From positions 62,001 through 126,000 of the forward strand of contig NZ_AP027272.1 in the NCBI RefSeq assembly GCF_036322805.1: a stretch of 64,000 nucleotides of DNA, given 5' to 3'. Each line of letters begins with the position of its first letter. Within the stretch, counting starts at the first letter, position 1. This document shows, in pieces, positions 1 through 8,779 of this stretch. The notes under the pieces were generated by a model. The model was not told where the DNA came from and searched no databases. It saw only the letters and a program-made list of their open reading frames with translations. The translations under genes were made by a program, and so were the position numbers. Source of the DNA: Planctobacterium marinum (GTDB lineage: Bacteria; Pseudomonadota; Gammaproteobacteria; Enterobacterales; Alteromonadaceae).

Positions 1-1
1 A

Positions 2-442
2 TTTGTGCAACTGCAGGCGGTATTAGAGCTTTCTCGTAGATATTTTGAGTCTGAGCCTCAAAGCAAAACACAATTTACCTCCTCGTCGTTTACTAGTGAA
101 TTTATCAGTCGAAGAATGGCTGGTTACAGCCAAGAGGTGTTTGCCATGCTGATGTTAGACTCTCAGCATCAGTATCTGCATTTTCAGCCGGTTTTCTTTG
201 GCACTATTAATGCCGCTCCTGTTTACCCAAGGGAGCTGGTTAAACTTGCGCTTTCTTACAATGCTGCAGCCGTTGTTTTGGCTCACAATCACCCTTCGGG
301 TATCGCTGAGCCGAGTCAGGCTGACAAACATATCACTCTGCGTATTGTGCAAGCCATGGAGTTAATGGATATTCGGGTGCTAGACCACATTGTGATAGGC
401 GATGGGCAACATACATCAATGGCAGAGCGGGGAATGATGTAA
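2..442 (+). CDS. radC: RadC family JAB-domain protein, 5' end cut by window
   Basis: This is the C-terminal part of a RadC/YicR protein. The reading frame is open to the window edge, and about 145 residues are present against roughly 220 in the family, so the helix-hairpin-helix N-terminus lies outside. The JAMM/MPN-type metal motif is visible as HNHPSG followed by PSQAD. The family was named for DNA repair, but the biochemical role is unsettled and the JAB fold suggests a metallohydrolase. It precedes rpmB-rpmG in the same direction, as in many gammaproteobacteria. A GTG at position 5 is only an internal valine codon. Confidence 0.9.
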   Translation, partial: FVQLQAVLELSRRYFESEPQSKTQFTSSSFTSEFISRRMAGYSQEVFAMLMLDSQHQYLHFQPVFFGTINAAPVYPRELVKLALSYNAAAVVLAHNHPSGIAEPSQADKHITLRIVQAMELMDIRVLDHIVIGDGQHTSMAERGMM

Positions 443-476
443 AGTGTTGAAAATGGCTCATTAATTCAACTTTTAC

Positions 477-505
477 TTGAATCTGCTGATTTTATACTGT
501 ATAAA
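477..505 (+). promoter_or_regulatory. Probable sigma70 promoter for rpmB-rpmG
   Basis: A TTGAAT hexamer (477-482) and a TATAAA hexamer (500-505) are separated by exactly 17 bases. They lie in the gap between radC and rpmB, about 90 bases before the rpmB start. A TATACT at 493-498 offers a weaker alternative -10. Assigned by eye only. Confidence 0.5.
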
Positions 506-597
506 GTGCGCCCTCTTGTATGAGCATCTTCTGACCAGCGGCAATTTGCCGAGTTGAAAAGGTCGGGTTAAGTAAGTAATTTTTGGAGACAACAACA

Positions 598-834
598 ATG
601 TCCAGAGTATGTCAAGTTACTGGCAAACGCCCTGCGGTAGGTAACAACCGCTCTCACGCGAACAACGCAACGCGTCGTCGCTTTTTGCCAAACCTACAAT
701 CTCACCGTTTTTGGGTTGAGTCTGAAAACCGTTTCGTTAAACTGCGTGTTTCTACTAAAGGCATGCGTATTATCGATAAGAAAGGCATCGATTCAGTATT
801 AACTGAAATGCGTGCTCGCGGCGAAAAAGTTTAA
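598..834 (+). CDS. rpmB: 50S ribosomal protein L28
   Basis: Large-subunit ribosomal protein of 78 residues, the usual family length. The start [12 protein letters not shown], then GNNRSHANN and the [10 protein letters not shown] segment, are diagnostic of L28. The ATG at 598 is preferred over an in-frame TTG at 583 because the latter lies within the ribosome-binding sequence TTTGGAG and would add a META-like tail not seen in the family. It is followed after 12 bases by rpmG, the usual partner, and a terminator closes the two-gene unit. Confidence 0.97.
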   Translation: MSRVCQVTGKRPAVGNNRSHANNATRRRFLPNLQSHRFWVESENRFVKLRVSTKGMRIIDKKGIDSVLTEMRARGEKV

Positions 835-846
835 GGAGTCTGAGTT

Positions 847-1002
847 ATGCGCGATAAAATTAAATTAGTATCTACAGCTAACACAGGCTATTACTACACG
901 ACAGACAAAAACAAGCGTAACATGCCGGGCAAAATGGAGATCAAAAAGTACGATCCCGTTGTTCGCAAACACGTGCTTTTTAAGGAAGCAAAGATTAAGT
1001 AA
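847..1002 (+). CDS. rpmG: 50S ribosomal protein L33
   Basis: A 51-codon gene encoding the large-subunit protein L33. It begins [11 protein letters not shown], contains the [11 protein letters not shown] and [12 protein letters not shown] stretches typical of L33, and ends KEAKIK. The ribosome-binding site AAGGAG lies just after the rpmB stop codon. The zinc-ribbon cysteines seen in some L33 paralogues are absent, so this is the cysteine-free (C-minus) form. It is co-transcribed with rpmB and followed by a strong intrinsic terminator. Confidence 0.97.
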   Translation: MRDKIKLVSTANTGYYYTTDKNKRNMPGKMEIKKYDPVVRKHVLFKEAKIK

Positions 1003-1024
1003 TCTTTTTGGTTTTTGTCTCCCG

Positions 1025-1051
1025 AAAAACCCGGTTAATTCCGGGTTTTTT
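1025..1051 (+). terminator. Intrinsic terminator after rpmG
   Basis: A 10-bp stem, AAAAACCCGG (1025-1034) with CCGGGTTTTT (1041-1050), encloses a 6-base loop. It ends in a run of T residues 23 bases after the rpmG stop. Confidence 0.9.
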
Positions 1052-1128
1052 GCGTTATCTCGCTGAAAAATTTTAATTTTTCTGTTAAATCGTTACACTG
1101 CTTCCATCGCAACTCATTTATCAATTCA

Positions 1129-1596
1129 ATGCTCAGACTCAGCCATCGCGCCTGGAACAATGTCGTTATTCTGGCCATGTTATTTATGGTTTATCTGTTT
1201 ACCCTCAGCAATGACATGATTAACAGCGATGAGGACACCCCTGAAGAGCTTATGCCACTTTTTCCACCTTTTAGTGTCATCATGACATTAGATTTTGGTA
1301 TCGCACGCATAGAGCGAATAGGACAGGATTGGCGCATTCAGGATAACGCAGAAGCGCCACTCAATGATCTCGTGCAAATCAGTGAAAACTGGCGCACGTT
1401 AGAGGTGCGTCCTGCAGCAATCACGCCAGAGCAATCCCCTTATATCGTCTCTGTATTACTGGCGGGTGAAGATAAAAAGCGGGTATTTCAGCTGTTTCCT
1501 GAAGAGAGCGGGCTCATTCTACATTCCAGTGGTCAAAATTATCAGGTCGACAATATCGCCATCGAGTCTCTATTTCCCATCGCTTTGGTGGATTAG
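1129..1596 (+). CDS. Conserved hypothetical membrane-anchored protein
   Basis: I do not recognise a named family. The 155-residue product has one N-terminal membrane segment at about residues 11-29 (VVILAMLFMVYLFTL). A mostly polar domain rich in beta-type alternation follows and presumably faces the periplasm. There are no cysteines and no obvious catalytic motif. The gene starts about 75 bases after the rpmG terminator and converges with the next gene, with a one-base gap between stop codons. Its position between rpmG and mutM may be conserved in relatives; function unknown. Confidence 0.6.
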   Translation: MLRLSHRAWNNVVILAMLFMVYLFTLSNDMINSDEDTPEELMPLFPPFSVIMTLDFGIARIERIGQDWRIQDNAEAPLNDLVQISENWRTLEVRPAAITPEQSPYIVSVLLAGEDKKRVFQLFPEESGLILHSSGQNYQVDNIAIESLFPIALVD

Positions 1597-1597
1597 G

Positions 1598-1903
1598 TTA
1601 AAAACCAACAAAGCAGCGCTGGAGAGTGAATAGCAATAACACTATGAGCATCGCTAAAATCACAACTTTACTTATAGATAACAGTTTGCTTAACAGACCC
1701 AGTTTTACGATAACGACAGCATAAAAAACAGATTCTAACGCCAACTTAGTCGTTACCAGTGATGTGATGGGGTGGCGGGAATAATCGATGAAATACTCAA
1801 AAGCCAGAAACCACAATCCTTGCCAGGCAACCCAAATTGGTAAAAAGCGAAACCATAATAGTCGATAAAAGGTCGCCTTGGGCGGTCGCTCTATTTTTGG
1901 CAT
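1598..1903 (-). CDS. Small hypothetical membrane protein downstream of mutM
   Basis: A predicted protein of about 101 residues with three hydrophobic segments: one around LPIWVAWQGLWFLAF, one around LALESVFYAVVIVKLGLL, and one near the C-terminus around VVILAMLIVLLLF. The ATG at 1903 is chosen over a TTG nine bases further upstream. Either start overlaps the end of mutM, which implies translational coupling. No known domain is recognised. It looks like a genuine small inner-membrane protein rather than a shadow, since nothing else codes here. Confidence 0.5.
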   Translation of the reverse strand: MPKIERPPKATFYRLLWFRFLPIWVAWQGLWFLAFEYFIDYSRHPITSLVTTKLALESVFYAVVIVKLGLLSKLLSISKVVILAMLIVLLLFTLQRCFVGF

Positions 1904-2715
1904 TGACTGCAATAAACAGAACTGCGATTAGACAGGCGGATCTCTTTTAGTGTTGTTGCACAATTAGGGCAGGGCTCACCCTTGCGGCCATAAACTAACA
2001 GTTGTTGCGCAAAGTAACCTGGTTTACCGTCACCACCGACAAAATCTCTAAGAGTGGTACCACCTTGGGTAATGGAGCGTTCCAGGATGCGTTTGGCGTC
2101 CGCTACAAATAAGGCATATTTGGCTTTTGATACCTTACCTGCTGCTTTATTGGGGTGAATACCGGCAGTAAATAGCGCTTCGGTGGCGTAAATATTACCG
2201 ATGCCAGTTACCACCTTTTGATCCATCACAAATTGCTTTACGGCAATGGATTTACCACGCGATTTTTGCCATAGGTAATCGCCATCAAACTCTTCTGATA
2301 GTGGCTCTGGCCCCAAATGGCTGAGTAGTTTGTTCTCTATGGGGGGCGTGTCCAACCAAAGAATACAGCCGAATCGCCGTGGATCGGAATAGCGTAATAT
2401 CAAGCCGTTTTCAAAACCAATATCTGCATGATCGTGTTTCAAAATGGCATCGTCTGGTTTGGCAATGCGTAAGCTGCCAGACATGCCCAAATGAATAAGT
2501 AAAGCTTTCTGAGTGTTGTGCTCAAGATACAAGAGTAAATATTTGGCGCGGCGCTCAATGGCTGTTATTCGTTGTCCTGTGAGTATTTGCTCAATATTAT
2601 CAGGTATTGGCCAGCGCAAAGAACGCTGGCGAATAGTCACATTTGCGATCCGTTGTTGTAAAACATGGGGGCTGATACCACGTTTGGTGGTTTCGACTTC
2701 TGGTAACTCTGGCAT
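1891..2715 (-). CDS. mutM: Formamidopyrimidine-DNA glycosylase
   Basis: Base-excision repair enzyme (Fpg) that removes 8-oxoguanine and ring-opened purines and nicks the abasic site. The product has 274 residues, close to the usual 270. It begins MPELPEVETT, giving the catalytic Pro2 and Glu3. Lys58 in the ERRAKYLLL segment matches the family's conserved lysine. The C-terminal zinc finger has cysteines at 249, 252, 269 and 272. It lies 9 bases downstream of coaD on the same strand, so the two are probably co-transcribed. Confidence 0.97.
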   Translation of the reverse strand: MPELPEVETTKRGISPHVLQQRIANVTIRQRSLRWPIPDNIEQILTGQRITAIERRAKYLLLYLEHNTQKALLIHLGMSGSLRIAKPDDAILKHDHADIGFENGLILRYSDPRRFGCILWLDTPPIENKLLSHLGPEPLSEEFDGDYLWQKSRGKSIAVKQFVMDQKVVTGIGNIYATEALFTAGIHPNKAAGKVSKAKYALFVADAKRILERSITQGGTTLRDFVGGDGKPGYFAQQLLVYGRKGEPCPNCATTLKEIRLSNRSSVYCSQCQK

Positions 2716-2724
2716 GCCGGATTA

Positions 2725-3219
<495 letters not shown>

Positions 3220-3290
3220 CTACCGATATCCTTAAATAGTTAGCTTAGCGCGATTGTGGAGTATTTTGAACGCTTTCATCAATATAAATA

Positions 3291-4685
3291 TTACCAGCGG
3301 TAAAAAGCACTCAGGCGGTTGTAGTTATCACCTGTTGCATCTTTACCAAAAGTGCCGTCGATACCGAAAAAGCCATACTCCGTTGCAATACTATATCTGG
3401 CATTCAATTGAAAGGTATCTGACAAACCCGCCGTATCTTCAATACTCTGATGAGTTAATTTGACGGCGAGTTGTTGCGCATCCCATAGCTCCCAATCCAT
3501 CATAATATGATGAGTCAGTGCTTCCGGACTTAAACCCGCTGTGAACTCGTCAGCGCTCCAATGACCCATCAGCACGTTTTTATTACGCAATCCTTGAGGA
3601 TAAAAAGACGATTCGTACCAGCCGGCTTCTCGACTGGTAATTTCGTAACGCAATGACATGGTTTCAAATAATACTGGAGCATAAAAACCCGCGGAAATGG
3701 CATGCCCTGAATCATCTTCTGCGCTTAAACTATCTCGCTGATATTGTGCAAACTCAGCATAGACGGACAACGGAATCTCAAGTCCCATATTCCACTTGGC
3801 GCTAACTGCCGTTTGCCCATAACCTTGTTCATTATTGTCTTGCCTGGTATCTTCTAGTGAGGATGGGGTGAATAAGCCCTTAAAACCAAGACTTAAATCA
3901 TTATCCCGCAGTCCACCTCCATAATAATAAGTTCGCGTGAAGCCAACAGAAAATCGCTCAAATGGACTCAGGCTGATATGCATCCCCGTCATTTCTGGTT
4001 TGCCCTGAGTGATCTTACCCTGACTGAGGACGTCCGTTTCTTCGTCATATTTGGCGTAAAACACCTCATAGCGAAGGTTGAAATCGGTTATGCCTGTTGT
4101 ATTGCTGAAAGTTACGGAAGGCGGATTTTCAGCGTGAGTGCTGAGCAACATGGCAGAATCTTGCATCGGCGATAGCCAATGATCTCTGAACCCAATATCC
4201 ATTTGCAGGTATTCGTTGCCCATACTCAAATGGGTATTGGTTGCGGCTCTACCGCCTTCATCGCTGTAATTAGCACCAACGGAAAGAAAAATATAAGGAT
4301 TGTAAAATACATGCCCAGCAGCAGAAATTTCAAATGAAGAGGTGTGTTTAACACCACGATTATTCTCAAGGCTGCGGGTATTGTCATCACTTGTAGAAAG
4401 CGTTACAGCCCGATGGGTATTGGCGATTTCCTGAGTGTAACGTTTTAAATATGCTGATAAGCGATTGTAGAGTATGGGATGATAATCCTTGATGGCTTCA
4501 AGCCGCACCAACACCTCAGTCGCTTTATAGGGACGGGAAAGGGGGGTATCTCCTGTCATGGCCATAAGCTTTTCAATCTGTAATTCAACCTCTGGAGCCA
4601 GATTAATGGGGAGATAGGGAGACACACCATTAGCAAGCGTTTTAACAGGCAAACTCAGTAAACAAATCCATATAAATCTTTTCAT
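3291..4685 (-). CDS. Capsule assembly Wzi family outer-membrane protein
   Basis: Predicted outer-membrane beta-barrel of 464 residues related to Wzi, the lectin-like porin that anchors group 1 capsule. The ATG at 4685 starts a clear signal peptide (MKRFIWICLLSLPVKTLA). The longer open frame upstream lacks one and is rejected. An N-terminal helical part (NLAPEVELQIEKL, then SRPYKATEV) is followed by alternating amphipathic strands ending in an aromatic residue (SAFYRW), as barrels do. It is divergent from the glycerophosphate-transfer genes, with 277 bases between, which suggests a role in attaching or organising a surface polymer. The family call is from pattern recognition. Confidence 0.75.
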   Translation of the reverse strand: MKRFIWICLLSLPVKTLANGVSPYLPINLAPEVELQIEKLMAMTGDTPLSRPYKATEVLVRLEAIKDYHPILYNRLSAYLKRYTQEIANTHRAVTLSTSDDNTRSLENNRGVKHTSSFEISAAGHVFYNPYIFLSVGANYSDEGGRAATNTHLSMGNEYLQMDIGFRDHWLSPMQDSAMLLSTHAENPPSVTFSNTTGITDFNLRYEVFYAKYDEETDVLSQGKITQGKPEMTGMHISLSPFERFSVGFTRTYYYGGGLRDNDLSLGFKGLFTPSSLEDTRQDNNEQGYGQTAVSAKWNMGLEIPLSVYAEFAQYQRDSLSAEDDSGHAISAGFYAPVLFETMSLRYEITSREAGWYESSFYPQGLRNKNVLMGHWSADEFTAGLSPEALTHHIMMDWELWDAQQLAVKLTHQSIEDTAGLSDTFQLNARYSIATEYGFFGIDGTFGKDATGDNYNRLSAFYRW

Positions 4686-4962
4686 GTATGACTCGATCGA
4701 AAAATCCAACATCTTTAGCCACTGTTTGTGTATTAATGCATAAAAGTGGCATTTCCAGGTCGCCGGAATACTACCACAAGTTATCGCCAATGAGATTGAA
4801 ATCTGAGGAGTGCGCAATGTAAGCTATCATTGCAACTATATTTACATGTTCCACGCGACTTTTATCCTGGTGCCGCAGTTGTTATTATCTCAAATTATCA
4901 ATGTAGGCACATTCTAAGTTCCTTTCATTCGAGACATTAATCTCTTTTCTAGCAGGTAAATA

Positions 4963-5358
4963 GTGCGCAGAGTTATCACTTTTGGAACATACGATGTTTT
5001 TCATGTTGGCCATGTAAAATTGTTAAAACGAGCCAAAGCGTGCGGGGATCACCTGACGGTTGGAGTATCCTCCGACGAATTAAATTTTAGTAAAAAGGGG
5101 CGTAATCCGGTGTATTCATTGGAGAGCCGTATGGAGATTATTAGCTCACTAAAGTTTGTAGATGATGTCTTTGTAGAGCATTCTCTGGAAGCCAAAGAGC
5201 AGTATATTCTCCAGGCCAAAGCGGATGTATTGGTGATGGGAGATGACTGGCAAGGGCGCTTTGACCATTTCAAAAGCGTATGTGAAGTGGTCTATCTGCC
5301 CAGAACTCCGTCGGTTTCGACAACTGAGCTGATTGAAGTAATCAAGGAAACGAGATGA
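4963..5358 (+). CDS. Glycerol-3-phosphate cytidylyltransferase-like enzyme
   Basis: Small cytidylyltransferase of 131 residues, the length of TagD/GCT, which makes CDP-glycerol from CTP and glycerol 3-phosphate. The HxGH motif is VFHVGH (His14, His17). The C-terminal RTPSVSTTE matches the RTxGxST signature of this family. The start is a GTG preceded by AGCAGG. The gene overlaps the next one by four bases (ATGA), and that neighbour is a CDP-glycerol glycerophosphotransferase, so substrate maker and user are translationally coupled. Other small cytidylyltransferases (ethanolamine-phosphate type) are less likely given this context. Confidence 0.85.
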   Translation: MRRVITFGTYDVFHVGHVKLLKRAKACGDHLTVGVSSDELNFSKKGRNPVYSLESRMEIISSLKFVDDVFVEHSLEAKEQYILQAKADVLVMGDDWQGRFDHFKSVCEVVYLPRTPSVSTTELIEVIKETR

Positions 5359-6386
5359 CGAAACGCTTTCTGATGTATATTTCTGAGAACTATTCGTTCG
5401 AGATTCTCAGACCAGTTCAAAACGTAATGAGGGATAGGGGTTATCAGGTTGCGTGGTTTGTGGAAGGCGATCACGTTAATCTGGATTATTTTTCAGAGGG
5501 TGAAAAACAATTAGTTGATATTCAGTCTGTTGTTGCATTCCAACCTGACGCGGTTTTTGTTCCCGGCAATGTTGTTCCTGATTTTATCCCGGGTCTCAAA
5601 GTTCAGGTGTTTCACGGCTTTGAGTGGAAGAAAAAGGGGCACTTTAGAATCCGGGGCATGTTCGACCTCTATTGTACACAGGGGCCTTTATTCACCAAAA
5701 AGTTCAATGAGTTGGCGCAACCACATCGCCATTTTCAGGTTATCGAAACTGGTTGGCCAAAAATGGATGTGTTGTTCAATACCAAGCCTTATGACTGGGC
5801 TGAACGAGATGAGCGTCCGACGATATTATTTGCTCCGACTTTTTCACCTGCTCTCACCAGCGCACCCGCATTGTTTAAGCAAATTAAGTCCCTATCTCAA
5901 TCCGGACAATGGCAATGGTTGATAAAATTTCACCCAAAGATGGATCCTCAGTGGCAACAGCAGTACAAAGAACTTCAAAATGAAAATCTGAAGGTGATAG
6001 AGACCCAAGAGGTCGCAGGGCTATTGCACTGTGCAGACGTTTTACTTTCTGATACCTCCTCAATCATCACTGAATTTACGCTGCTGAATAAACCCGTGGT
6101 GACGTTCGCCAATATGATGCCAGAATCGCATCTTTTGGACTTCTCCAGTCCGGATCTCTTGGAATCTAAGCTCAGCGAAGCCTTAGCGCCAGGCCCTGAT
6201 TTACTGAGTAAGATAAAAGACGCCGTAAAAGAACTGCATCCTTATTCTGATGGAGATTCTGCCTCCAGAGTGTTGGATGCTGCATTGAGCTGTATCGAGG
6301 CAGGCGGAAGTCATTTAAAACGCAAACCATATAATTTGATACGGAATCTAAAGTTGCGGAAAAAATTGGGTTATTGGCGCTTATGA
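5355..6386 (+). CDS. CDP-glycerol glycerophosphotransferase family protein
   Basis: Transferase of the TagB/TagF family (Glyphos_transf), which moves glycerol phosphate from CDP-glycerol to an acceptor. The 343 residues correspond to the catalytic region without long N-terminal extensions. Visible hallmarks are VFHGFEWKKKGH, the FHPKMDP segment, and LLSDTSSIITEF followed by a KPVVTF strand, which match the nucleotide-binding half of this GT-B fold. The basic C-terminus (LKRKP, KLRKKLGYW) suggests peripheral membrane binding. In Gram-negatives such enzymes can decorate capsule or LPS. The location between Wzi and Kdo kinase fits that, but the acceptor is unknown. Confidence 0.85.
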   Translation: MTKRFLMYISENYSFEILRPVQNVMRDRGYQVAWFVEGDHVNLDYFSEGEKQLVDIQSVVAFQPDAVFVPGNVVPDFIPGLKVQVFHGFEWKKKGHFRIRGMFDLYCTQGPLFTKKFNELAQPHRHFQVIETGWPKMDVLFNTKPYDWAERDERPTILFAPTFSPALTSAPALFKQIKSLSQSGQWQWLIKFHPKMDPQWQQQYKELQNENLKVIETQEVAGLLHCADVLLSDTSSIITEFTLLNKPVVTFANMMPESHLLDFSSPDLLESKLSEALAPGPDLLSKIKDAVKELHPYSDGDSASRVLDAALSCIEAGGSHLKRKPYNLIRNLKLRKKLGYWRL

Positions 6387-6826
6387 TTCATTTTTTCTGC
6401 TGCTGGTGACATTAACTCCTGATAACCCTCAAGCTTGTATTTGCAAATATATTCGGGGGTTTTAAGTAGCGAGTTTGCATAGAGCAGCCCATAAATTCCG
6501 GTCATAAGGATGCTGGGGGCAACGGTGGCGAAAATATCCGGTGTGTTGTTCAGCGCATTGAGCAAAATCACAGTGATACTTTGAAATAGCAGCGGCGGCA
6601 ATACGGCTATCTGGGGACGCTTATGGCATTTCATTTTGCTCAATGTCCAATTGAGAAAAGCGGTAAACGTCACCGTCATCAGTGCGCTGTAGGTGCCTTG
6701 TAGCAGAGCACTGCGCAGTACTAATGCCTGATCATCGCTGGCCATGCTATTCACCCACCATGACCAAACGCTATAAAAGCTAAATGCGACGATAGCGGAT
6801 AGTAAGGCACGCGTTCTGGCTGTCAT
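6371..6826 (-). CDS. Hypothetical four-helix inner-membrane protein
   Basis: A 151-residue protein with about four membrane segments: ALLSAIVAFSFYSVWSW, ALMTVTFTAFLNW, AVLPPLLFQSITVILL and APSILMTGIYGLLYA. The C-terminus is basic and polar. It is not assigned to a named family. The last 16 bases overlap the 3' end of the convergent glycerophosphotransferase gene. It is transcribed in the same direction as the Kdo kinase gene, about 70 bases downstream of it, so it may belong to that unit and serve envelope polysaccharide metabolism. That link is inference. Confidence 0.55.
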   Translation of the reverse strand: MTARTRALLSAIVAFSFYSVWSWWVNSMASDDQALVLRSALLQGTYSALMTVTFTAFLNWTLSKMKCHKRPQIAVLPPLLFQSITVILLNALNNTPDIFATVAPSILMTGIYGLLYANSLLKTPEYICKYKLEGYQELMSPAAEKMNHKRQ

Positions 6827-6895
6827 GGTTAACTTCCCGGAGCAAAGAGTATAGGTGTAGACCTTGGCATGTATTGTTTGCTTTCGCTATTGATG

Positions 6896-7657
6896 CTAAT
6901 TGATATCATTATAGCCAGCTATCAATATATCCCATTGCTGCTCTTGCCAATGTAACTCAGGCAATTTTCGCTTTTCCTTGAGTAATGAACGTTGCAACCT
7001 TGCCAGGTTATGCTGCTTCCAGCTCTCACCGGGTTTGAATCCGCATTTATCAAAATCGATAAGCCAAGGCTTATCTTGTTGATCCAACAGAATATTGCGG
7101 ATGTTCAGGTCATGGTGGTAAACCTGATTATCGTGAAAGGTTCGGATGGTTTTACCCACGGTGTGCAATGCCTTTTCAGACAGGGGCTGCTGACACAGAA
7201 TGTGATGCAAGTCCGCTGCCTCAGGTATGCGTTTAATGATAATGCTATTGCGATAAATTAGTCCGCTTTTTTGTATGCAAGCCATGACAGGCTCGGGAAC
7301 GGCAAGTTGTAATGCCAGCATATCCAGTAGTAAAAAAAACTCTTGCCACGCACGCGTTCGTTCAAAGCCCGTGAAAAAAAACTGATTAGATAAAATTTTA
7401 CCGGGAATACCTCCGCGTAGATAAGGGCGTAAAATTGAATCCTGTTGCTGATGACGCACAAACAGGGTTTTGCCGCGCCCTGAAGCTGAGCCGGTGATTT
7501 CAGCATTTTTTTGCCACCAGGAGGCGGTAAAAACCGAATTCTCAGGCGGTAAGCTGCAATTCTGTAGCTGAATTATTCGGGTATTCGCATCTCCATAGCT
7601 TAGGACCTTGTTATATTTTTTCTGATAATCAGCTGGCAACTGAAGCTGTGTTGTCAT
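6896..7657 (-). CDS. kdkA: 3-deoxy-D-manno-octulosonic acid (Kdo) kinase
   Basis: Predicted to phosphorylate Kdo in the LPS inner core, as in Haemophilus and Vibrio, where lipid A carries one phosphorylated Kdo. The 253-residue length fits the family. The kinase-like catalytic loop is YHHDLNIRNILL and the metal-binding motif is IDFDKCGF. A basic arginine-rich segment (RPYLRGGIPGKIL) lies in the N-terminal lobe. The ATG at 7657 is chosen. The longer frame would overlap the divergent GT9 gene and adds an unlikely leader. Its presence predicts a single-Kdo type of WaaA, which is encoded about 3 kb away. Confidence 0.9.
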   Translation of the reverse strand: MTTQLQLPADYQKKYNKVLSYGDANTRIIQLQNCSLPPENSVFTASWWQKNAEITGSASGRGKTLFVRHQQQDSILRPYLRGGIPGKILSNQFFFTGFERTRAWQEFFLLLDMLALQLAVPEPVMACIQKSGLIYRNSIIIKRIPEAADLHHILCQQPLSEKALHTVGKTIRTFHDNQVYHHDLNIRNILLDQQDKPWLIDFDKCGFKPGESWKQHNLARLQRSLLKEKRKLPELHWQEQQWDILIAGYNDIN

Positions 7658-7750
7658 CGGATACGCTTGCGGGAGAGGGTTAACTGGGGAACAATAGTGC
7701 CAGATTACCTTGAATAGTGACAGACTGTCACTGCCCTGACAGGAAACTTT

Positions 7751-8779
7751 GTGCAAGAAAACGCTAAATTATGTTTATTACGTTTGTCAGCAATTGGTGA
7801 TGTTTGCCACGCTGTAGCGCTGGTGGAGCGGATCCAAAGAATGCGCCCGGATATTCAAATCACCTGGGTGATTGGCAAAGTAGAATATCAGCTTGTATGT
7901 GATATACCCGGTATTCAGTTTATTATTTTTGACAAAAAACAAGGGTGGCGCGCTTATCAGAAATTGCGCTCAGATTTAAAAGGGCAGCGATTTGATGCGT
8001 TGTTTTTGATGCAAATCGCGCTGCGTGCAAACATTGCCAGTTTGTTTATTAAGGCGGATAAAACCTTTGGTTTTGATCCCGAGCGTTCCAAAGAGTTACA
8101 TCATCTGTTTATTTCCCACCCCATTAGTAAGCAAGAGCATCCCCATGTGTTAGACGGATTTATGGCCTTTGCGGATGCCGCTCAAATCCCTGACGGCGGA
8201 ATACTCCGTTGGCATATTCCTCTGCCCGACGCAGCGCAAGCTAAGGCGCAAGCGCTCTGTGATGCGCATGATCGGTTTGTAGTCATTTGTCCTTCAGCCA
8301 GTAAAGCAGAGAGGAACTGGACTGTAGAGGGGTATCAGCAGCTAGCGGCTTGGCTGCAAAGCAAGCAAATGCCCGTGTTGTTGTGTGGCGGACCTTCTGA
8401 CGGCGAACGGGCTCTGGCACAGGAGATTGCATCGGCGGGGGCCGTAACAGAGAATTTAACCGGCCAAACCAGCCTAAAAGAGCTGTTAGCGATTTTGGCA
8501 AAAGCGGCCTTGGTGATTGCACCGGATACAGGCCCGGCACACATGGCCACTACAGTGGGTACGCCTGTGGTGGGCTTGTATGCTCATAGTAACCCGTTGC
8601 GCACTGGACCATACAACAATAAGGACGATGTTGTATCCGTGTATGAAGAGGTTATCTCTGAGCAACAGGGTAAACCATGGACAGAGTTAACCTGGGGGAC
8701 CAGAGCCAAAGGGCCGGATCTGATGCAGCGTATTACACTGGAGCAAGTTGTGGCTAAAGTGAAGCGGTTTTTACCATAG
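7751..8779 (+). CDS. Glycosyltransferase family 9 (heptosyltransferase-like)
   Basis: GT9 enzyme of 342 residues, probably an LPS core heptosyltransferase acting on the inner leaflet. The N-terminus CLLRLSAIGDVCHAVAL is the family signature. The nucleotide-sugar binding half contains SASKAERNW and the conserved APDTGPAHMA motif, followed by PVVGLYAHSNP. The GTG start at 7751 lies 93 bases from the divergent kdkA start. It most resembles heptosyltransferase I/WaaC-type or a related family member; the exact sugar cannot be settled from sequence. The 3' end overlaps the convergent DUF2306 gene by 26 bases. Confidence 0.85.
   Translation: MQENAKLCLLRLSAIGDVCHAVALVERIQRMRPDIQITWVIGKVEYQLVCDIPGIQFIIFDKKQGWRAYQKLRSDLKGQRFDALFLMQIALRANIASLFIKADKTFGFDPERSKELHHLFISHPISKQEHPHVLDGFMAFADAAQIPDGGILRWHIPLPDAAQAKAQALCDAHDRFVVICPSASKAERNWTVEGYQQLAAWLQSKQMPVLLCGGPSDGERALAQEIASAGAVTENLTGQTSLKELLAILAKAALVIAPDTGPAHMATTVGTPVVGLYAHSNPLRTGPYNNKDDVVSVYEEVISEQQGKPWTELTWGTRAKGPDLMQRITLEQVVAKVKRFLP

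Noticed and set aside
4686-4817. Longer N-terminus for the Wzi-like gene
   Set aside because: The extra 44 residues precede a clear signal peptide that must be N-terminal, so the start was set at 4685.
4814-4833. GCAATG/CATTGC inverted repeat in the wzi-cytidylyltransferase gap
   Set aside because: Six-base arms with an 8-base centre are easily found by chance; no further evidence for an operator.
7658-7756. Longer N-terminus for kdkA
   Set aside because: It would overlap the start of the divergent GT9 gene and leave no room for promoters; the added residues do not fit the family.
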